DNA from: Daphnia carinata
Lineage: Eukaryota > Arthropoda > Branchiopoda > Diplostraca > Daphniidae
Length of the DNA: 64,000 nt
Direction: 5' to 3'
Assembly: GCF_022539665.2 (NCBI RefSeq)
Contig: NC_081331.1
Location: 682,001-746,000 of the forward strand
The translations under genes were made by a program, and so were the position numbers. Below the pieces are notes generated by a model, which saw only the letters and a list, made by a program, of their open reading frames with translations, did not search any database and was not told the origin of the DNA. Shown here in pieces: positions 1 to 13,822 of this stretch (within the stretch, counting starts at the first letter, position 1; every line of letters begins with the position of its first letter).

Positions 1-2947
1 TACGAACCGAGAAACGTATCAATCATCCGTACATGCAAACATCCTTAACATTTTAATTGATATACAAAATAAACACACCTTTTACAACCCACCTGTTCCT
101 TCTCGGCAAACGTTGGTTTGCATGAGCCATTCCTATTTTGACTGTTGAACTACCTTGGTAGACAAACTGAGTAGTTTTTTTATGATTTTGCCTAATGTTT
201 ACCCTGATTGTGTGCAGACGAAATACAGTTACAATCGTTCTGCATTTCAGTACTTTTGCATTTAATTGGGGATCCAGTTTGTTGTTACACACGATGTAGC
301 ATTGCCTTAAAAATATTGTCCTAATTCAGTTCTTGTTTGAATGCGGAGCTCGTCAAGTGTCAACGACACCACCTTTTAAGATTGGTTATCATGATGCAGC
401 TCGTCAACGTTTGATATGGACTTAACAATGATGGATTAACCAGCCTCTAATCCCGTCATCAGGTTTGGGACATGTTTATTACTCTTCCCCTTTTTTTTCT
501 CCTGCCTTTTTTGTTGTTGTACTCTTGGCTAACCAGTGAGAAGAAGGGTGGGGCTTCTGGTGTGACCTCGTTACGTATTGACTGTAAATAACGAGACGTG
601 ACGCACTAGTGAACAAATAATGCAGATGACTAATTTTATCAGTGAATTTCATATGGGCTTCATTCTACATTTTATTTTCGCACTGCTGGAGACACAGATT
701 AGGTATGCTGGGAGTGTAAGTCGTAATGCTACTTTGTTTTTGTTTTACATTCTATAACGAAATGAAGAGTTTTGCCGGAAGTGGTTAGTGTACACGGACA
801 TGAAACTTCTTTTCCCTTTCCCTCGCCACCCGTTGCCCTTCCTTTTTTTTGCTAGAAAGTGAAAGCCATCTAGTGGCCCTTGTGCGAACCGATGTCTGTA
901 TTTTAGGAGAAAAAGAGACCGACTGTCAAAAAAATGGCTTCGTGTAACGAAAGTCCCTGCTCTCACTCTACAGAATTTCCTGAAAGTAAGTTGAATTGAA
1001 TTTTGTTTTCATTGATAAACTTTCCCTTGCTATCAATTAAAGGAAAGTTTCCATTGCGGCCGTTTGAAACCAATATGAGTACGTTCAGCTCAAAATTTCA
1101 TGTTTAAGACTAACGGAAGGGAGGGTTCATACGTATCTGGGACCCACCCACACTTTTTTGTTACTACTAATTTGCTCTCACCTCAATTTGGGGTAAATTG
1201 ACACCTTTTCAGGCGAATCGTAATTTATATACGACAACCGTTTTTATCATCATGGAATCAGATGTCCATGGTATCCTAGTGCATCCTTGTTTCAGTTCAT
1301 TCAAACCTATCCGTTACCAGTCTCAAAACTCTTGCCTACTCCCACTTTCCTTCCAAAGAGATTTGCATCTCTGTTTACTGAGCCTGATCACGTGAAGGCA
1401 ATGTGCCTGCTACATGTGTGTGACCGTAATCCTCTCACCATTTGTCAACAGCAAGTAACCGAGATGGCACATCATCCCCAAATATTTATATCTATGGCAA
1501 CTGATGTGCTGTTTTGGAACTCTGTTTCACTCCCCTTGTGTATACTTGCTCAGCTGAAAAGCTGTGTTAACAGAGCAGTCACAGTCTGTAGGTTCTGTTG
1601 ACCAGATGTGGGTCAGTTCCTTCTGCAAAACACAACTGACTCATTTGTGTGCGTGGTCTCTTTTTGCGAAAATTTTTAGGTCGCGACCCACAGTCTATCT
1701 TCCCAATCTGCGTGTGAGTGAGTCTGTATTAGTGTCTCGTCATTCTAGCGAAAGCTATTGATTGACTGCTGTAATCACTTTTTAAAAAGTGTTTTGCCTG
1801 AGATATCGGCACCCGGTGAGTCACCAAATGGCTGCTACAGGATTTTTATCCGTCATGTCTTGCATCGAAGAAGATTCCATTCTTTCCCTTTCTTGTTTTT
1901 TCTTTTTTTTTGTGTGTCAGTGCAAAGACCATCCATCAGCAGGTTCTTTTTTGGCACAGTCAGGGATCGTAGTGTAGAAGAAGGGCAGGGACAGTCACCG
2001 TTACTTTAGTTTGGCCATGACGTCATACAGCCATACGATGGCCGTTGCTATAGAGTCCCATTGAAAATGGGCGAGTTGTTGGTGTTAGAATCTCGCCCTC
2101 TCATTGGAACCTGTTAGCACATTTCCACTTGAATCCTGGCGGTTGTCCAAGAAAACTCGATTAGATTGCGATGCGGGGGGATGCAGATAGAAAGGTAAAA
2201 ATAAAAAATAAAGTTTTATTTCAGGTTGTTGTGGTCAACTAAAGGCATGTGTGTAGCGTGTGGTTGAAATTCACAAGACGACGTTAGAATGAAAATCGAA
2301 AAAAAAAAAGGGAGCCAGAAAAAGAAAAATATCAAAGTACGGGTTTCATTGCCACCGCCTCCATTGCCAAAGGCTGCCCGTGCGGCTGGGAAAACGTCAG
2401 AACAGCTTGGGGAGCTCCGACCAAGTGCTGTTGCTATTGCCCCGTGTGTTTTTTTTTTTTCTTTTTTCTCGAGTCGTCTGATCCGCAGTTGGTTCGGCGA
2501 TTTCATTCCAAGTGGACGTGCTTTTTTTACCCTCCTCTCAGACACCATCCACGAGTCATCGATTGTTTTTTGTTTTGTTTTTTTTTACTGACCCGACAAG
2601 CAACAACAAAAATCCTGATAACTAACAGGATTTGTTGCGTGGGGAGGTTGGTTAAAACGCACTTTGATGGGTTGTTATTTGTGTTGAAGAAAAGGGTGTT
2701 TGAAAAAAAAGGGGGGGATCCGCCCATCTCGAGTGTCTCCGTACCAAGTTTAGCTCTCGCCGTAACAACATACACGGTAGGGTTGAAGAAACCTGAACTG
2801 GATAGGATTACGCACTCTGAACGCAGTTCGTGCTGCCTTTTTTTTTTAAATCGAGTAACTGTCACCTTCCATTTGTCCACCCCCAATCGAACAGAAACAA
2901 AAAGGGGTGACGTATATTTGAGACCAAAGAAAACCACAAAAAAAAAA
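1..2947. other. Upstream region of the MAP7 gene; no gene recognised
   Basis: I see no convincing coding exon here. Open frames are short, unrelated to known domains and partly built on poly-T or poly-A runs. The segment probably contains the promoter and 5' untranslated exon(s) of the MAP7 gene. The plus-strand frame that contains the MAP7 start codon is already open from about 2444, but that stretch translates mainly phenylalanine runs and looks like 5' UTR. Confidence 0.5.
2018..2025. promoter_or_regulatory. CRE-like palindrome TGACGTCA
   Basis: A perfect 8-bp cAMP-response-element palindrome lies about 0.9 kb upstream of the MAP7 start codon. The match is seen directly. That it acts as a CREB/ATF site is an inference, since an 8-mer can occur by chance. 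Confidence 0.25.
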
Positions 2948-5900
2948 ATGAGCGTCGGCGTAGGAATGGGAATAGGACGGGGTCATGTGACACTAGGTCA
3001 CAATGTGAACCTCATCAGTAGCAAGACAACCAGTTCTGCTAGCGATCGAAACGATGGCCTGGATGGCATCATTGAACATGACCAAATCAGTCCCACCTGG
3101 TCTGTGCAGTGTTGGGACACGTTGGGCGATCAAGTGGATCATTTGATCCTGTTGCCCGAGCGCGCTCTAACGATGGATTCGGGTTGGTTGCAAGCGGATT
3201 TGGCCGAGATTCTGGCTCACTCGGTCATAGGTCACGGCAGGGGAGACAGTAGAGACTATTCCCTGACCCCCTTCTTGTCCCACCCACACGACCGGTCCTC
3301 ATTGTCTCATGACGCCAACGATAGTTGGCTAGCGCACAGCAGGAGACGCTCTTTAGACTGGAGCTCGGTCAATCCTTCAAGCCAACCACAATCTCCTTTT
3401 GTTGCTATAGCCACATCACCCGACCGTAAGTTTCTTGCCTTTTTTTTTTTTTTTTTTTTAAAAACACTTTTTTTCTTACCTTCGAAAAAGTACATTATAT
3501 GTGAAAAGTGTATCGTATATAACAAAAGAGACCCGGGATATCTGACATATTTTCCACGGGAGTTCGTAACGGAATTTTCATTCGAAGGCGCATTTTTTTT
3601 CTTATCCTCGGCCTTTTTTTTATTTTATATTGTTGATGGTAACAAAAAAAAAAAAGGGGCCATGTCCTCTTGTTGCTTGATGATTCTTAACACCCAACAA
3701 CAAGGCAAAGGGGATGGAGGGAAAGGTTAAAGGATACTTGCTATTAGTTATCCACTAACTCACAAAAAGCTTAACGCTGTGAGGATCGATAGTGACAAGC
3801 GACTCAGGAATGTCTATATCCCTCGATTTTTTTTTAAAGCCCAAAATAAAATTCGAGCTCTTTCGGTCTCGCCCTTCGTTTCCCCTCACGGAGAACCCGT
3901 AAGAATGTTAAGCGAAAAGGCTATCAAAGTTTAGAACGACGTTTTTATCGAGAAGCCAATTAAACTTTGGAATTTACCGTCGCTATCCCCCCTTTACTTT
4001 TAGATTAAAGGAGTTTCCGATCGCTTTCCTTTCACTATTTTTCCCTATTTGAAAGGAAATGTTTGTCGTATTTTAACGAGCGGAAACGAAAAATTTCTCT
4101 TCGTTTGAATTTGTCTTATTAATTTATCTTTTTTTTTTTCCGATATAAAATGCGCGTGGACAGAAAATAGAAAACGAGTTCGCGTGTCCTTCGACTTTGC
4201 CTGTTGGCTCTTTTACCTGTAATATGGTTCAATTTCGTAATTCTTTTCAACATTTTTTTTTTGCAACAAAATTAAAGTTCATTCCCCTCACCTGTTTTTT
4301 TTTTTAATCCGGCGATTGGGATTTAAAGTTTACAACGCTTCATTGCGGTCCGTTCCAAAGAAAAGGGAAAGGTAACAGTCCGTTGAATAGCCGATGATTG
4401 GCTCTCGCTTTTTTTTCCTTTCCCGCTGGTTTCGTGTGTGTGTGGCTAAGTGTCGAAGAGACAAGGGAGAAAGAGAGAGGTGTGTATGTGTGCAACTATC
4501 CGAGCGTGTACTTACTGTCCAGTACATTGCACCCTGGGCTCGCACTGTGGGCTCCGCGCGTGTGTTTTGGTCGTCTGTACGACTTTGGAGGGCCCCTCGT
4601 CTTCATTCCCGAAATTGATGGTCAATTGCATGTGAACTGAAAAAGATAGCAAGCGTCGTACGCAATGATCCTCTTTCATCCGAGACGCAGCTCAGACTCG
4701 TCGAGACCCCCGATTCGCCACACAACTGACGATTATTTCAATCAGCCACGATTACGAGGAAATGCGCGTGTGCTGGTTCTTTTTTTCGTCTGATTTCACG
4801 CTCCAAGACTTAATTGAAAAAAGCCGGGCCGTTATCTCCCCGTGGATAGTGTCCATGTGTAGAAATAGCTGAAGGGCTTTTTTTTTTTTTTTTTTTTTTT
4901 TTCAATATCCCATCACAATTTGTTTAATTTCTTCAGAGAATTGAATGAAAGTTACAAAAAGGAAAAAGGCAATTGAAAGAAGAAGAAAAAAAAAAGGGAC
5001 GTCTGTTGCGTTGTCCGTGACGTATGCATTGACCAACGAATTGTCATTAAGGGAAAGGGAAATGTACACATACAAATGTTCTTTAAAAAAAAAAGAAAAA
5101 TGGTAACAACGAGACAGTAATAACAACAACAACAACAATCTACGCGGTGCAAACTAATTGGTGTGTGAGCGCACCGGGAGTGTATTGTTTGAGCGATGGC
5201 GTTTCTCGTGCAGTTGTAGTTGCGTTGCGTAATGCGTGTATACGGATGTGTAGCCGCACACTCACGGGGCGGTGGCGGCTTCCTCACATCCACCCGGCCA
5301 TTGCGGAAGTGGCTTCTTTTTTTTCTTTCTATGTGTAGAGGACTTAAGGTTGTGGGCTGCAACTCGTCGGCCCGTGACATCCAATTGATGGCCATGTACC
5401 GTGCACGCCTATTTCCTTTTTGCTGTCCGAGACGGACGGGAAATTTCATCTAAGATGAGCACCATCTTTTGTTTTCTTCTTTTGTTCGTCCTTGTGTGGT
5501 CACGCGAGAATTAGTTTACCTCCTCTTCGCACTCTCGTTTCATCTCTTTTTGGAAATCACGTTAAAGAAAAAAAAAAAATGGACACGGGGCTTCTCGTGA
5601 AGCCGACGTGATGTTTCGATGTTTTCGTGTTGTGCTCCCGTCAATTCAACGATATCAAAAACGTTGAAATTGACCTGCTTGTTTATCCTTTGCGCGTATG
5701 TAAATCCGTTAGATGTGTCATCACATCATCCGGTTCTTCCATCGTGACTGGACTTTTTTTTTTTTTTCTTTCACGAAGCCCCAAACCAAAAATAGGAGTG
5801 CAAGCGAGTTTGATAGTGTCGCTTTAGTTTCTCCGAGGGCGTCCACGACATTCTTTTTACGACATGTCGCGTTATGACCGGAAGAATCGTATCTTTGTCA

Positions 5901-8900
5901 CCGTTGCGTCATGATTCCCTTTTTATTAGAACGAAGAAGCAAAGAAAACAGGTGCATTTGCTTAGGGTGCTGCATTTGCTGGATAGTCTGTTTGATAAAA
6001 AAAAAAATTCCAAAAAAGAAACAAAAAAAAAAATTCCAGTTTGAGAATGAAATTCAAAACAAAAACCGGTCCGATCCCGTCTGGTCCGGCCTTATTTTTT
6101 CTTGTTAAAAAAGCTTTTTTGAGTTGAGTGTACAGTTATGTATTTTTTTTTTTTTTTTTTTTGTCGTTCATAGCGTGAACAACGAGAAGGGTGGGTAGTT
6201 GTTTTCTCCTCCCCTTCGTCCTTATTTTGCGGTGACGTATTGGTCACGAGGGGCTTTTTGCTCTGTTGAACACGTGGCCGTGTGTCCACTCAATTGGAAT
6301 GTAGTCCTACCTACCTTCCCCCCTCTCTCCTTCTATTGTTTGTACATCTATCTCTTGTATCTCTATGTTTTTGTGTTATGTGGAAGGCGCTGAGAGAAAC
6401 GGATCCAGATCGCTGATTCTGCATGTGTGTGTGTGTGTGTGGCTCCTTTTTTTTTTTTTTTGTTATCTTCTCTTTTGCCTTACTTTTCTCAGTTCGTCGA
6501 ACTTCATGTTTCGATTATGTAGCAGGGCAGGAGAGCTGTTCAGCAACAGCCGCAGCAGCAGCAGCAGCGTCGGCCATCCAGCGGGAGGAGCGGTCCAAAG
6601 TGTTGAGAGAGCGGCAGAACGAGGAGCGCCAGCGCAAGTTGGAGGAGCTGAAACAACAAGTAAAAACAATAACTGTTTGACTCTTCTCCTTTCAAAAGTT
6701 TTTTTTTTTTTTTTATTATTATCGTGTGCCCATTGTTTTTTCATCTACCCGGCCATCTTGAATGCGGATTTCTCTCAGTGTTTGTGTGTGTCATTTCATT
6801 TGAATATATATATTTGCGTAAAAAACAATAGGCGTTGGCGACACAAAAGTTTCGCGAACAACAAGAAGAGGAGCGCCGCCGACGAATGGAGGAGCAGCGC
6901 CTGCGCGACCTGGAGCGCCGCACCCAGGTCGAAGAGCGCAAGAAAGCCATCCTGGAAGCGGAACGCGAACGGCGGGAGGCCATGCTGCGGCGCAGCGAAG
7001 ATCGCGGCATCCGGCAGGAGTTGAAGAGACGCAACGAACGCGGATCCATCGCCTTTGCTTTCGGCAGTTCCACGCCCAGGATGCTGGAACCTGTCGACAG
7101 CTGCTCAAGTTATTGGGGTTCCAGAAGGTCAGATAAGATAAACAAGCACCATCATTTATTATTATTATTTTTTTTTTTTTTTTCAATCTATTTGAAATGT
7201 TTTGAATTTTCTTATTTTTAATATTTTGTGCAATTTGAAACGAATCAAAAAAAAAAAAAAAAAAATATGACACAGGGCCACGTCAACCACCAATGTCATG
7301 TCTGCCTCCAGTCATGGACGCGTCATGTTGAATGAGACAACCACGCCCAACGGCGGTGGCAACAACAACAAACTCCGGGCCTCTTCAGTCTTTGGACTCG
7401 ATCAGAATCAAGGTAAGAAATATGTTTTGGTTTCTTGTTTTTTTTTTTTTTTTTTTTTTTCTCGTATAAGGAGTTATTATTATTATTGTTATTATTTTCA
7501 ATTGGTTTTATTTTGCGGGGGTTTTGTTTGTTTTTTCTTTCGCCAATTTTCTTATTTTTTTTTTTCTGCACACCCACATTTTATCGCCGTCGTTTTGATT
7601 CGGTTGAGGCTTTTGTACATTTTTTTCCCCCCAACAATTTTGACAACGGTTTCAAAATCGCCCATCTTTATTTTGTATTTTTCTGTACACTTGAAACACG
7701 CGCATTGATGATGACGCCATGTCCGCCAACGTGAAATTTTTGAACACAAAAAAAAACTGAATTAAAAAGATGACGAAAGCGACGGCAAGCGAATGAGTCA
7801 AGAAGTTGAATGGGCAAATAGCCGTCGAGCGTCAGAAGCGATGACGTCGTCTTCGGTGAGAGGGACTAGCGTTGGCGACACGATTTCGGCTCTTGGCCAA
7901 CAATGCCAGCCCGCCGAGGTCTACCACCCGTCGATCCACCGCCACAACAATAGGTGGTCGGCTGGGCGACCTCATACGAGCTCACTCTTTGGTGCTGGAT
8001 GTTTCTTTTTAGGTGAGGCTTTTCAGCTTCCTTTTGTTTCAAATCCGCTGGTGCACGACCGTTGACATGAGTGATCGTCCCCCGATCGGATAAAAAAAAA
8101 CAAAAACAAATGAAGGATTAATATGGAATGCCCTTATTTTTGCAAAAAAAAAAAGAAGAGATCCGCTCTAATGCATCCCTGCATGGCCATTTGGCAATCG
8201 ATACGATGCCTTTCTCAATAATTATTCGCTTTTTTTTTTTTTTACGTTTCTCCTTGTGCTTTTGTCTCATTACCGTTTATGTTTTGTTTTTCTTAATCGT
8301 CTGTTTGTCACACACGACTCACGGTCTGGTGCGTCCTTTTTGTTTTGACGTTGGGGGGGGGGGGGGAGGGGCATTGGCTCACGCCCAATCGCAATTAACC
8401 AATGCAAATGAGTCCGTTTTTATCGTCGTTGCATGTTTGTTTGTTTTTTTGTGTGTGTACGTGTTTCGATTTTGAATTGGGTTACTTATTGTTTAATTTG
8501 TTGTTGTAAAACGTGGTGAATATGTTTTTGTTGGTGATTATCAGGCGACGACTTGATGACTCAGTCGACGTCGGCCGTGCAAGGTGGGCGGAGGAAGCGG
8601 ACGGATTTGATTCCGACGATTCCCGTCCACCGGGGCGAAGGCGACCGGTCGCCGCGCTCTCCGCTCTACGCTTCCTCATCAGGCGCTTCGTCCAGCCGGG
8701 GATCCGTCAGCCGCTCAACAGGTATGTCGGTCTCACTGTCGCGACTGGACCAACTGTCGCAACCGCGCCGTCGACTTTCGCAAAATCAATTGCCCTCGCC
8801 CTCCACCGCCCCCCTCCAGCCTTTGCACGAAACAGAAACCCCCCAACATGCCACTATACAGTCAGTCTCTTCTAACAAACCGGCCCACACCGCTACCCGG

Positions 8901-9536
8901 TCGTCTCGACCCGCAACCCGAACGTCAGCGACACCCGCCCCGTCGTCTTCTGCAGGAACGATTGCAGCACGCGGCAATCGCAGCATGTCTAAAAGCATGT
9001 CTCATTTGGCTCCTGGCCGTCCTTCTCCTTGCAAAGAAAGCGCTTCGTCCGCAACCGACAGATCGACGACACCTCGTAACGGTGCGACGACAACAACAAC
9101 GACACGAGCTGAACGATTGCGCCAAAAAGCGCGACAGCACGCGCCGTCGCAACGACCTCATCATGGTATGGGTTAACAAATTGTTGTGTCGAAAAAAGAC
9201 AAACCACCGACTTCAACGAAAGACAACGTGAAAGATGACGATCGCTCGTGGCGGCCTATTGCTGAAATTTTTCGCTTTTGGGTGTTTTTTTTTTCTCTTC
9301 GCTTTCTGCTCAAAACTTCTTTCACAACACCTGCGCTATTTTATCCTTTTCCTCGAGAAATTGTGTCTTGGTCGCACAACCGCTCACGTCCGATGGCTTT
9401 TTTCGTGTTTTTTTTTTTTTTTTATACCACAAAATTGGATATCGGCCTTGTACGGCATTGAGAGCGTCGGCAACCCGGAAAGGGAGTAGAAGTGGAATAA
9501 TTGAGGCGTTTCTCTTTTTGAAGAGGAAAATTTTGG

Positions 9537-9568
<32 letters not shown>

Positions 9569-12500
9569 CTATTTTCCGATAATTAAGTAAAATAATAATA
9601 ATAATAATAATTTTTGGGATCGAAGAAGGGATCATTTTTTAAGTAGTGGGTCGTTTGACTTTTATCTTGATATTCAAAACCGGTATTTAAACTGCTTCTC
9701 TTTTTTTTTCCCGAACGAAAATTGGGGCGTGACAGCAGTTGGCACATAAAAAAAAAAAAAAATGGGGTAAGTTATCCGCGATTTTGCGGACTGAATAGCA
9801 TCACGACGGTTCTCTAAAAAAAAAAAAAACATTTCAAAATAAAGAAGGGTGGAAAAATACATTTTTTCGTGTCTGGAATAACATCTGGCACGTCTTTTTA
9901 TGTCGGTTCGGGAAAAAAAAAAAAAAAAAATAACAGAGCGCCCAATCCGATTTGCTTGTGGAAGATGATGGCGTGACGTCGGATAGAAAACAAGCAACGA
10001 TCTTTCCACGCGATGAAAGAAACCGCAACATGGGACGGGGCCCCCGTTTTCAAAAATTTATATTTTGTTTTTTAAACTTGTTTTTGTTTTTGTTTTTGTC
10101 GGTGGTGGTAATTTAGCTTTCATCTCGTTTCAACCTCATTCACCGTGAAGTCTTTTAACCGCCTCACGCTGTTTGTTGCTTATGTTACATCCGTCCTCTC
10201 CATCTCTCTCTGGCCCTCCTTCCACAATCGGAAACTGCTTCAGTTTTGTCTTATGCCTTCAACAGGAACTGTCGACCTCCTTTTTCTTGGCTTTTTTTTT
10301 TTTTTTTTTTTATGACCACGAAAGAACTTTTTTGATTGCCGACTCCCATTTCCTTTTTGAATTTTTTTTTTTTATATCTATTTGGAATTTTTTTTTTTTT
10401 TCTGCATTTTCTTTTTACGATCGGAAATGGGGAAAAACAAAAGGTCTACGGAGTGGAGATATAACACCATCCTCGCCGACGAGGCCTCTGAGTGCCTTGA
10501 GTCAAGTCAGCAGCGTCAGTACCACAGTGGCCAGCAGTACGGCCAGCGTCAGTGGACACGTCCGAGCACGTACCGCTCCTGCCGGAGGCAGAAAGTAAAT
10601 GAGTTTTTCTTTTTTTCTTTTTTTTTCTTTTTTTTTCCACGACCTCTTTCTCTCCATCCCCCTTTTTTTATTTTTCATTGCGTGATGGAAAAGAAAAGAA
10701 AAAAAAAAAAAGACGGTCGTGATCATTGAACCTTTCGTGTGATAGACGTATCTAATGATAATAATAATAATAATATTCAATCTAGACCACGTCCAGTGAG
10801 CATAGCCGGAACGGGCATGTCGCTCAGCGAGGCGGCTCGGGCTTCTCGGGCATCGCGAGAAAACATTAGCCGCGAGCGGAGTAAAGAAATCAAGGAGAAA
10901 GAAAACGAGAGAACTAGACAGACACAGCCGACACATGCGACGCCACGTCCGGCCAGAGCGCGAAGCGCCGACATGCGTAAAGACAACAATAACGCGACCC
11001 AGCAAGCCAACAAGAGTCCCGAAGGCAGCGCTCCGTCGCAACAGCAGCCGAGCAACGCCAAACGGCCAAGCCGAGAGGCCAGAAGTGGCACGTCTTCGGC
11101 GGCCAAAGATGCGAAAACGCCCGCCAAGGCTTCGACCGAGTCCGCTAAAAGCGCCAAAGGAGCCAAGACGGACGACGTGGCGAGCAAGTCCAACAAATCG
11201 GCCGCCCCTACATCGAAGAAGGCAGAGGATGAGGCGGTCAAAGCGGAACTGTTGCACGTGCCACAGGTGCAAGTCGCCGTTCCGGAAGTCGATGTTCAAT
11301 CAGAGTCGAAAGAGGCCGACGTCAAAGTGGATGAAAGCGACAGTTGCGCAACCGTTGATGTCTTACCCGCAGTCGTTGCCGAACCCGATTTAGTTTCGAT
11401 GACGGAGTCCGTCGATTCGCGGGAAGTTGAAATTCCGGAAATGAACAACGACGTCGTCGTCGTCGTACCCACATCGGAAATGTCGCATAATGAAGGGCAG
11501 GTATCGGCCGATTCACTTCCGTCCGGGGCGACTACGCCATCGGAGACGGGCTCGATTTCGAGCGATTCAATGCCGTCGTCGTTGCAATCGTTGCAATCGC
11601 GTAAGATCATCTCTTCCGAGGAGGAAGCCAGAGCGGCTCTTGCCGAGAAACGTCGTCTGGCCCGCGAACAGATGGAGCGCGAAGCCGAACGAGAGCGCCT
11701 TAGAGCTGAAGAGGAACGCCGCCTTGAAGAGGAGCGACAGAGGCAAGAGGAACTCGAACAGAAATTGGCCGAGGAAGAGATGGACAGACTGGCGCTGGAA
11801 GCCCGTAAAGCTGAAGAGGAACGCCTTCAAAAGTATACATTTATATAAATATCAATCTTATGATTTTTTCGTATACGGCTTCAATTTGAAATGTTAAATT
11901 ATCCTTTTTTTTTTTTTTTTTTTTTAGAGCTATCGAGGAAACCCAGCGCCGCGAAGAAGAAGAGCGCCTCCGCCGGGAGGAGGAAGCTCGCCAGCGCATC
12001 GAGAAGGAACAACAGGATCGCAAGGCCCGCGAGGAAGCGGAGAAGCTGCGCAAGGAGAACGAGGAGCGCTTGCGTCGCGAGGAGGAAGAGCGACAAGAGA
12101 GGCGGAAGCGGGTGGAAGCCATCATGGCGCGGACGCGCGGCAAGAGCAGCGGCCCACCGTCGGGCAACAACAAGAGTGGCAACGAGCTCAATAACGCGGT
12201 GAGCGGCGGGCAGTCAACTAGCGACGTGACCAACGTGGGCGGCATCAGCAACAGCATCAGCCAACCTGATTTGCTGGGCGACATTGTAAATAAAACAAGC
12301 AACGGCTCAAACGGCGACGACAGCAACAGACAGTCGTCCTTGTCGGCAGACGACGATTCGCTGATGGACGACGACACGACGAAGAAGAACAACGGCTTCC
12401 ATCACCATCACAAGAATATCGACGCCACCGACTTCACCCCTTCCCTAGCCAGCACGACCAGTGATTTACCCGACATCTCGAACGTCACCGCCAACGCTGA

Positions 12501-12570
12501 CAGCGTCAACTCGAATGCCAGTACCAACAACATAACCGCCGAAGTCGAGCACGTCGAATTTTTAGCTTGA
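2948..12570 (+). CDS. MAP7: MAP7/ensconsin-family microtubule-associated protein (9 exons)
   Basis: MAP7/ensconsin binds microtubules and recruits and activates kinesin-1. Exons: 2948-3425, 6493-6659, 6832-7127, 7276-7412, 7770-8012, 8545-9165, 10444-10594, 10786-11832, 11928-12570; all phases agree and give about 1260 aa. Exons 2-3 encode the Arg/Glu-rich helical microtubule-binding region (QREERSKVLRERQNEE onward), followed by the family hallmark IAFAFGSSTPRML and SRRATSTTN across the exon 3/4 join. Exons 5-8 are Ser/Pro/Thr-rich and disordered. Exons 8-9 hold a second long charged coiled coil ending in RKRVEAIMARTRGK, the MAP7 C-terminal (kinesin-binding) domain, and then a Ser/Asn/Asp-rich tail. 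The N-terminal exon (about 159 aa) resembles nothing I recognise and may be one of several alternative starts. The exon 5 and 7 acceptors are weak, and exon 2 has alternative acceptors at 6523 and 6526. Confidence 0.87.
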
Positions 12571-13476
12571 AAAGTTTAGACTTTCGACTTATTTGTAATT
12601 TTCTTTTCTTTTTTTTTTTTTTTTTTTTTCGCTCTTTTCTTTTCTTTCCTTTCCTTTTTTTTTTCGTTTTTTTTTTTAAACGTCGTTTATCCATTTCTTA
12701 ATATCTTGGTAGACGAAGAATGAAAGAGAGAGGGGCTCAGCGCGCTGAGAGACGGATCAATCACGGCCATTGTTTTCCTTCATTTTTCTTTTAAAAGAAT
12801 TTATTTAAACGTGAAGAAAAATCAAATGTAGATGAACTGCTCTTCCTCGCTCTGAATAAGTCTCTCCATTTTGTTTTGTTTTTTTTGTTTTTCAATTGGT
12901 AACCAAAATCGATTTCTTTTTCTTTCTTTTTTTTATTGTATTCCAACACGTTTGGCCGCGGGCTTTATTAGCAAAAAGATTTGTTTTTGTCTTCGTGAGG
13001 AAAATTGTGTGCTGAAAAAGAAAAAAAAGAGTTGCAGCTGATTAACTATTTTCTTCTTTCCCCCCACTGCGATCGCGGTCGATTAGTTTTTAACTATTTT
13101 CATAAACATCTGCATGTCTATGTTCGGACGAGACTTTCATTTCCCCCTTTTTCTATCAAACTGCCTCTTTCTAGGATGTTTATAGCATTCTTGATTCAAT
13201 TCTTATATACTTTCGAAATGTATTTTTCGTCCCCTTTAGGTTTCCCTACGCTTTGTCCATGTTTCTCTTTGCCCCTTCATAGAAGAACCTATACCTTTCA
13301 ATGTGTAACAATGAAGGTGTGTCCGCCCGTTTTACCCCACTCCATCCCCTTTCTCGTGCGTGTTTTCGAGTGCGTATTTTTTTTTTTTTTTTTTTCATTT
13401 TTTTTTTGTCACCAGGATTGGAGAGTTTCGAAGTTGTGATGAAGGGAGAAGTGTCTTTAGAACTTTAAAAAGATAA

Positions 13477-13482
13477 AATAAA
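13477..13482 (+). terminator. Polyadenylation signal AATAAA (MAP7, proximal)
   Basis: Canonical hexamer about 0.9 kb after the MAP7 stop codon; a second one lies at 13566. The intervening 3' UTR is T-rich. Confidence 0.5.
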
Positions 13483-13565
13483 ACAGGAAACGAGTTCCAA
13501 GAAATGAATTAATGTGTACAACCCCTTCACACTCGTTTTTCTCCGGCGTGTTGGAGTATAAGATG

Positions 13566-13571
13566 AATAAA
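13566..13571 (+). terminator. Polyadenylation signal AATAAA (MAP7, distal)
   Basis: Canonical hexamer followed within 30 bases by T/GT-rich sequence (cttgtaatc, cgtttcgtg), as expected downstream of a cleavage site. Probable end of the MAP7 transcript. Confidence 0.5.
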
Positions 13572-13684
13572 CTCTTGTAATCTCAACGTTTCGTGATGAG
13601 CATTAACTTCCTCTTCAGTATTTGATTAGTAGTTGGAGGAAAAAAATTGTTAAAATCAAAAAAAAAAAATATTTAAATAATATA

Positions 13685-13745
13685 AGGGCAAAGATTTGAA
13701 CCCGTGTAATAAGCATGGCAGGCGCGAACTGTACCACAGCTCCAT
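13685..13745 (-). repeat. tRNA-derived (SINE-like) module, minus strand
   Basis: Read on the minus strand there is an A-box-like TGTGGTACAGTTC (13738-13726) and a B-box-like GGGTTCAAATC (13703-13693) at tRNA-like spacing, with a GGAGC-type start. The arms do not fold into a regular tRNA, so I call it a tRNA-derived retroposon head rather than a tRNA gene. Confidence 0.45.
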
Positions 13746-13822
13746 ACTTCACTTACACCTCCTATATACATAAGCTGCCTATGTCAATGGGTGACATCCA
13801 AAGCAAAATTTGTTTGGGATGT

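Noticed and set aside
4952-5449. 165-codon minus-strand open frame in the MAP7 first intron
   Set aside because: Phe/Cys runs from poly-T and CAA repeats, inside a well-supported intron, with no domain.
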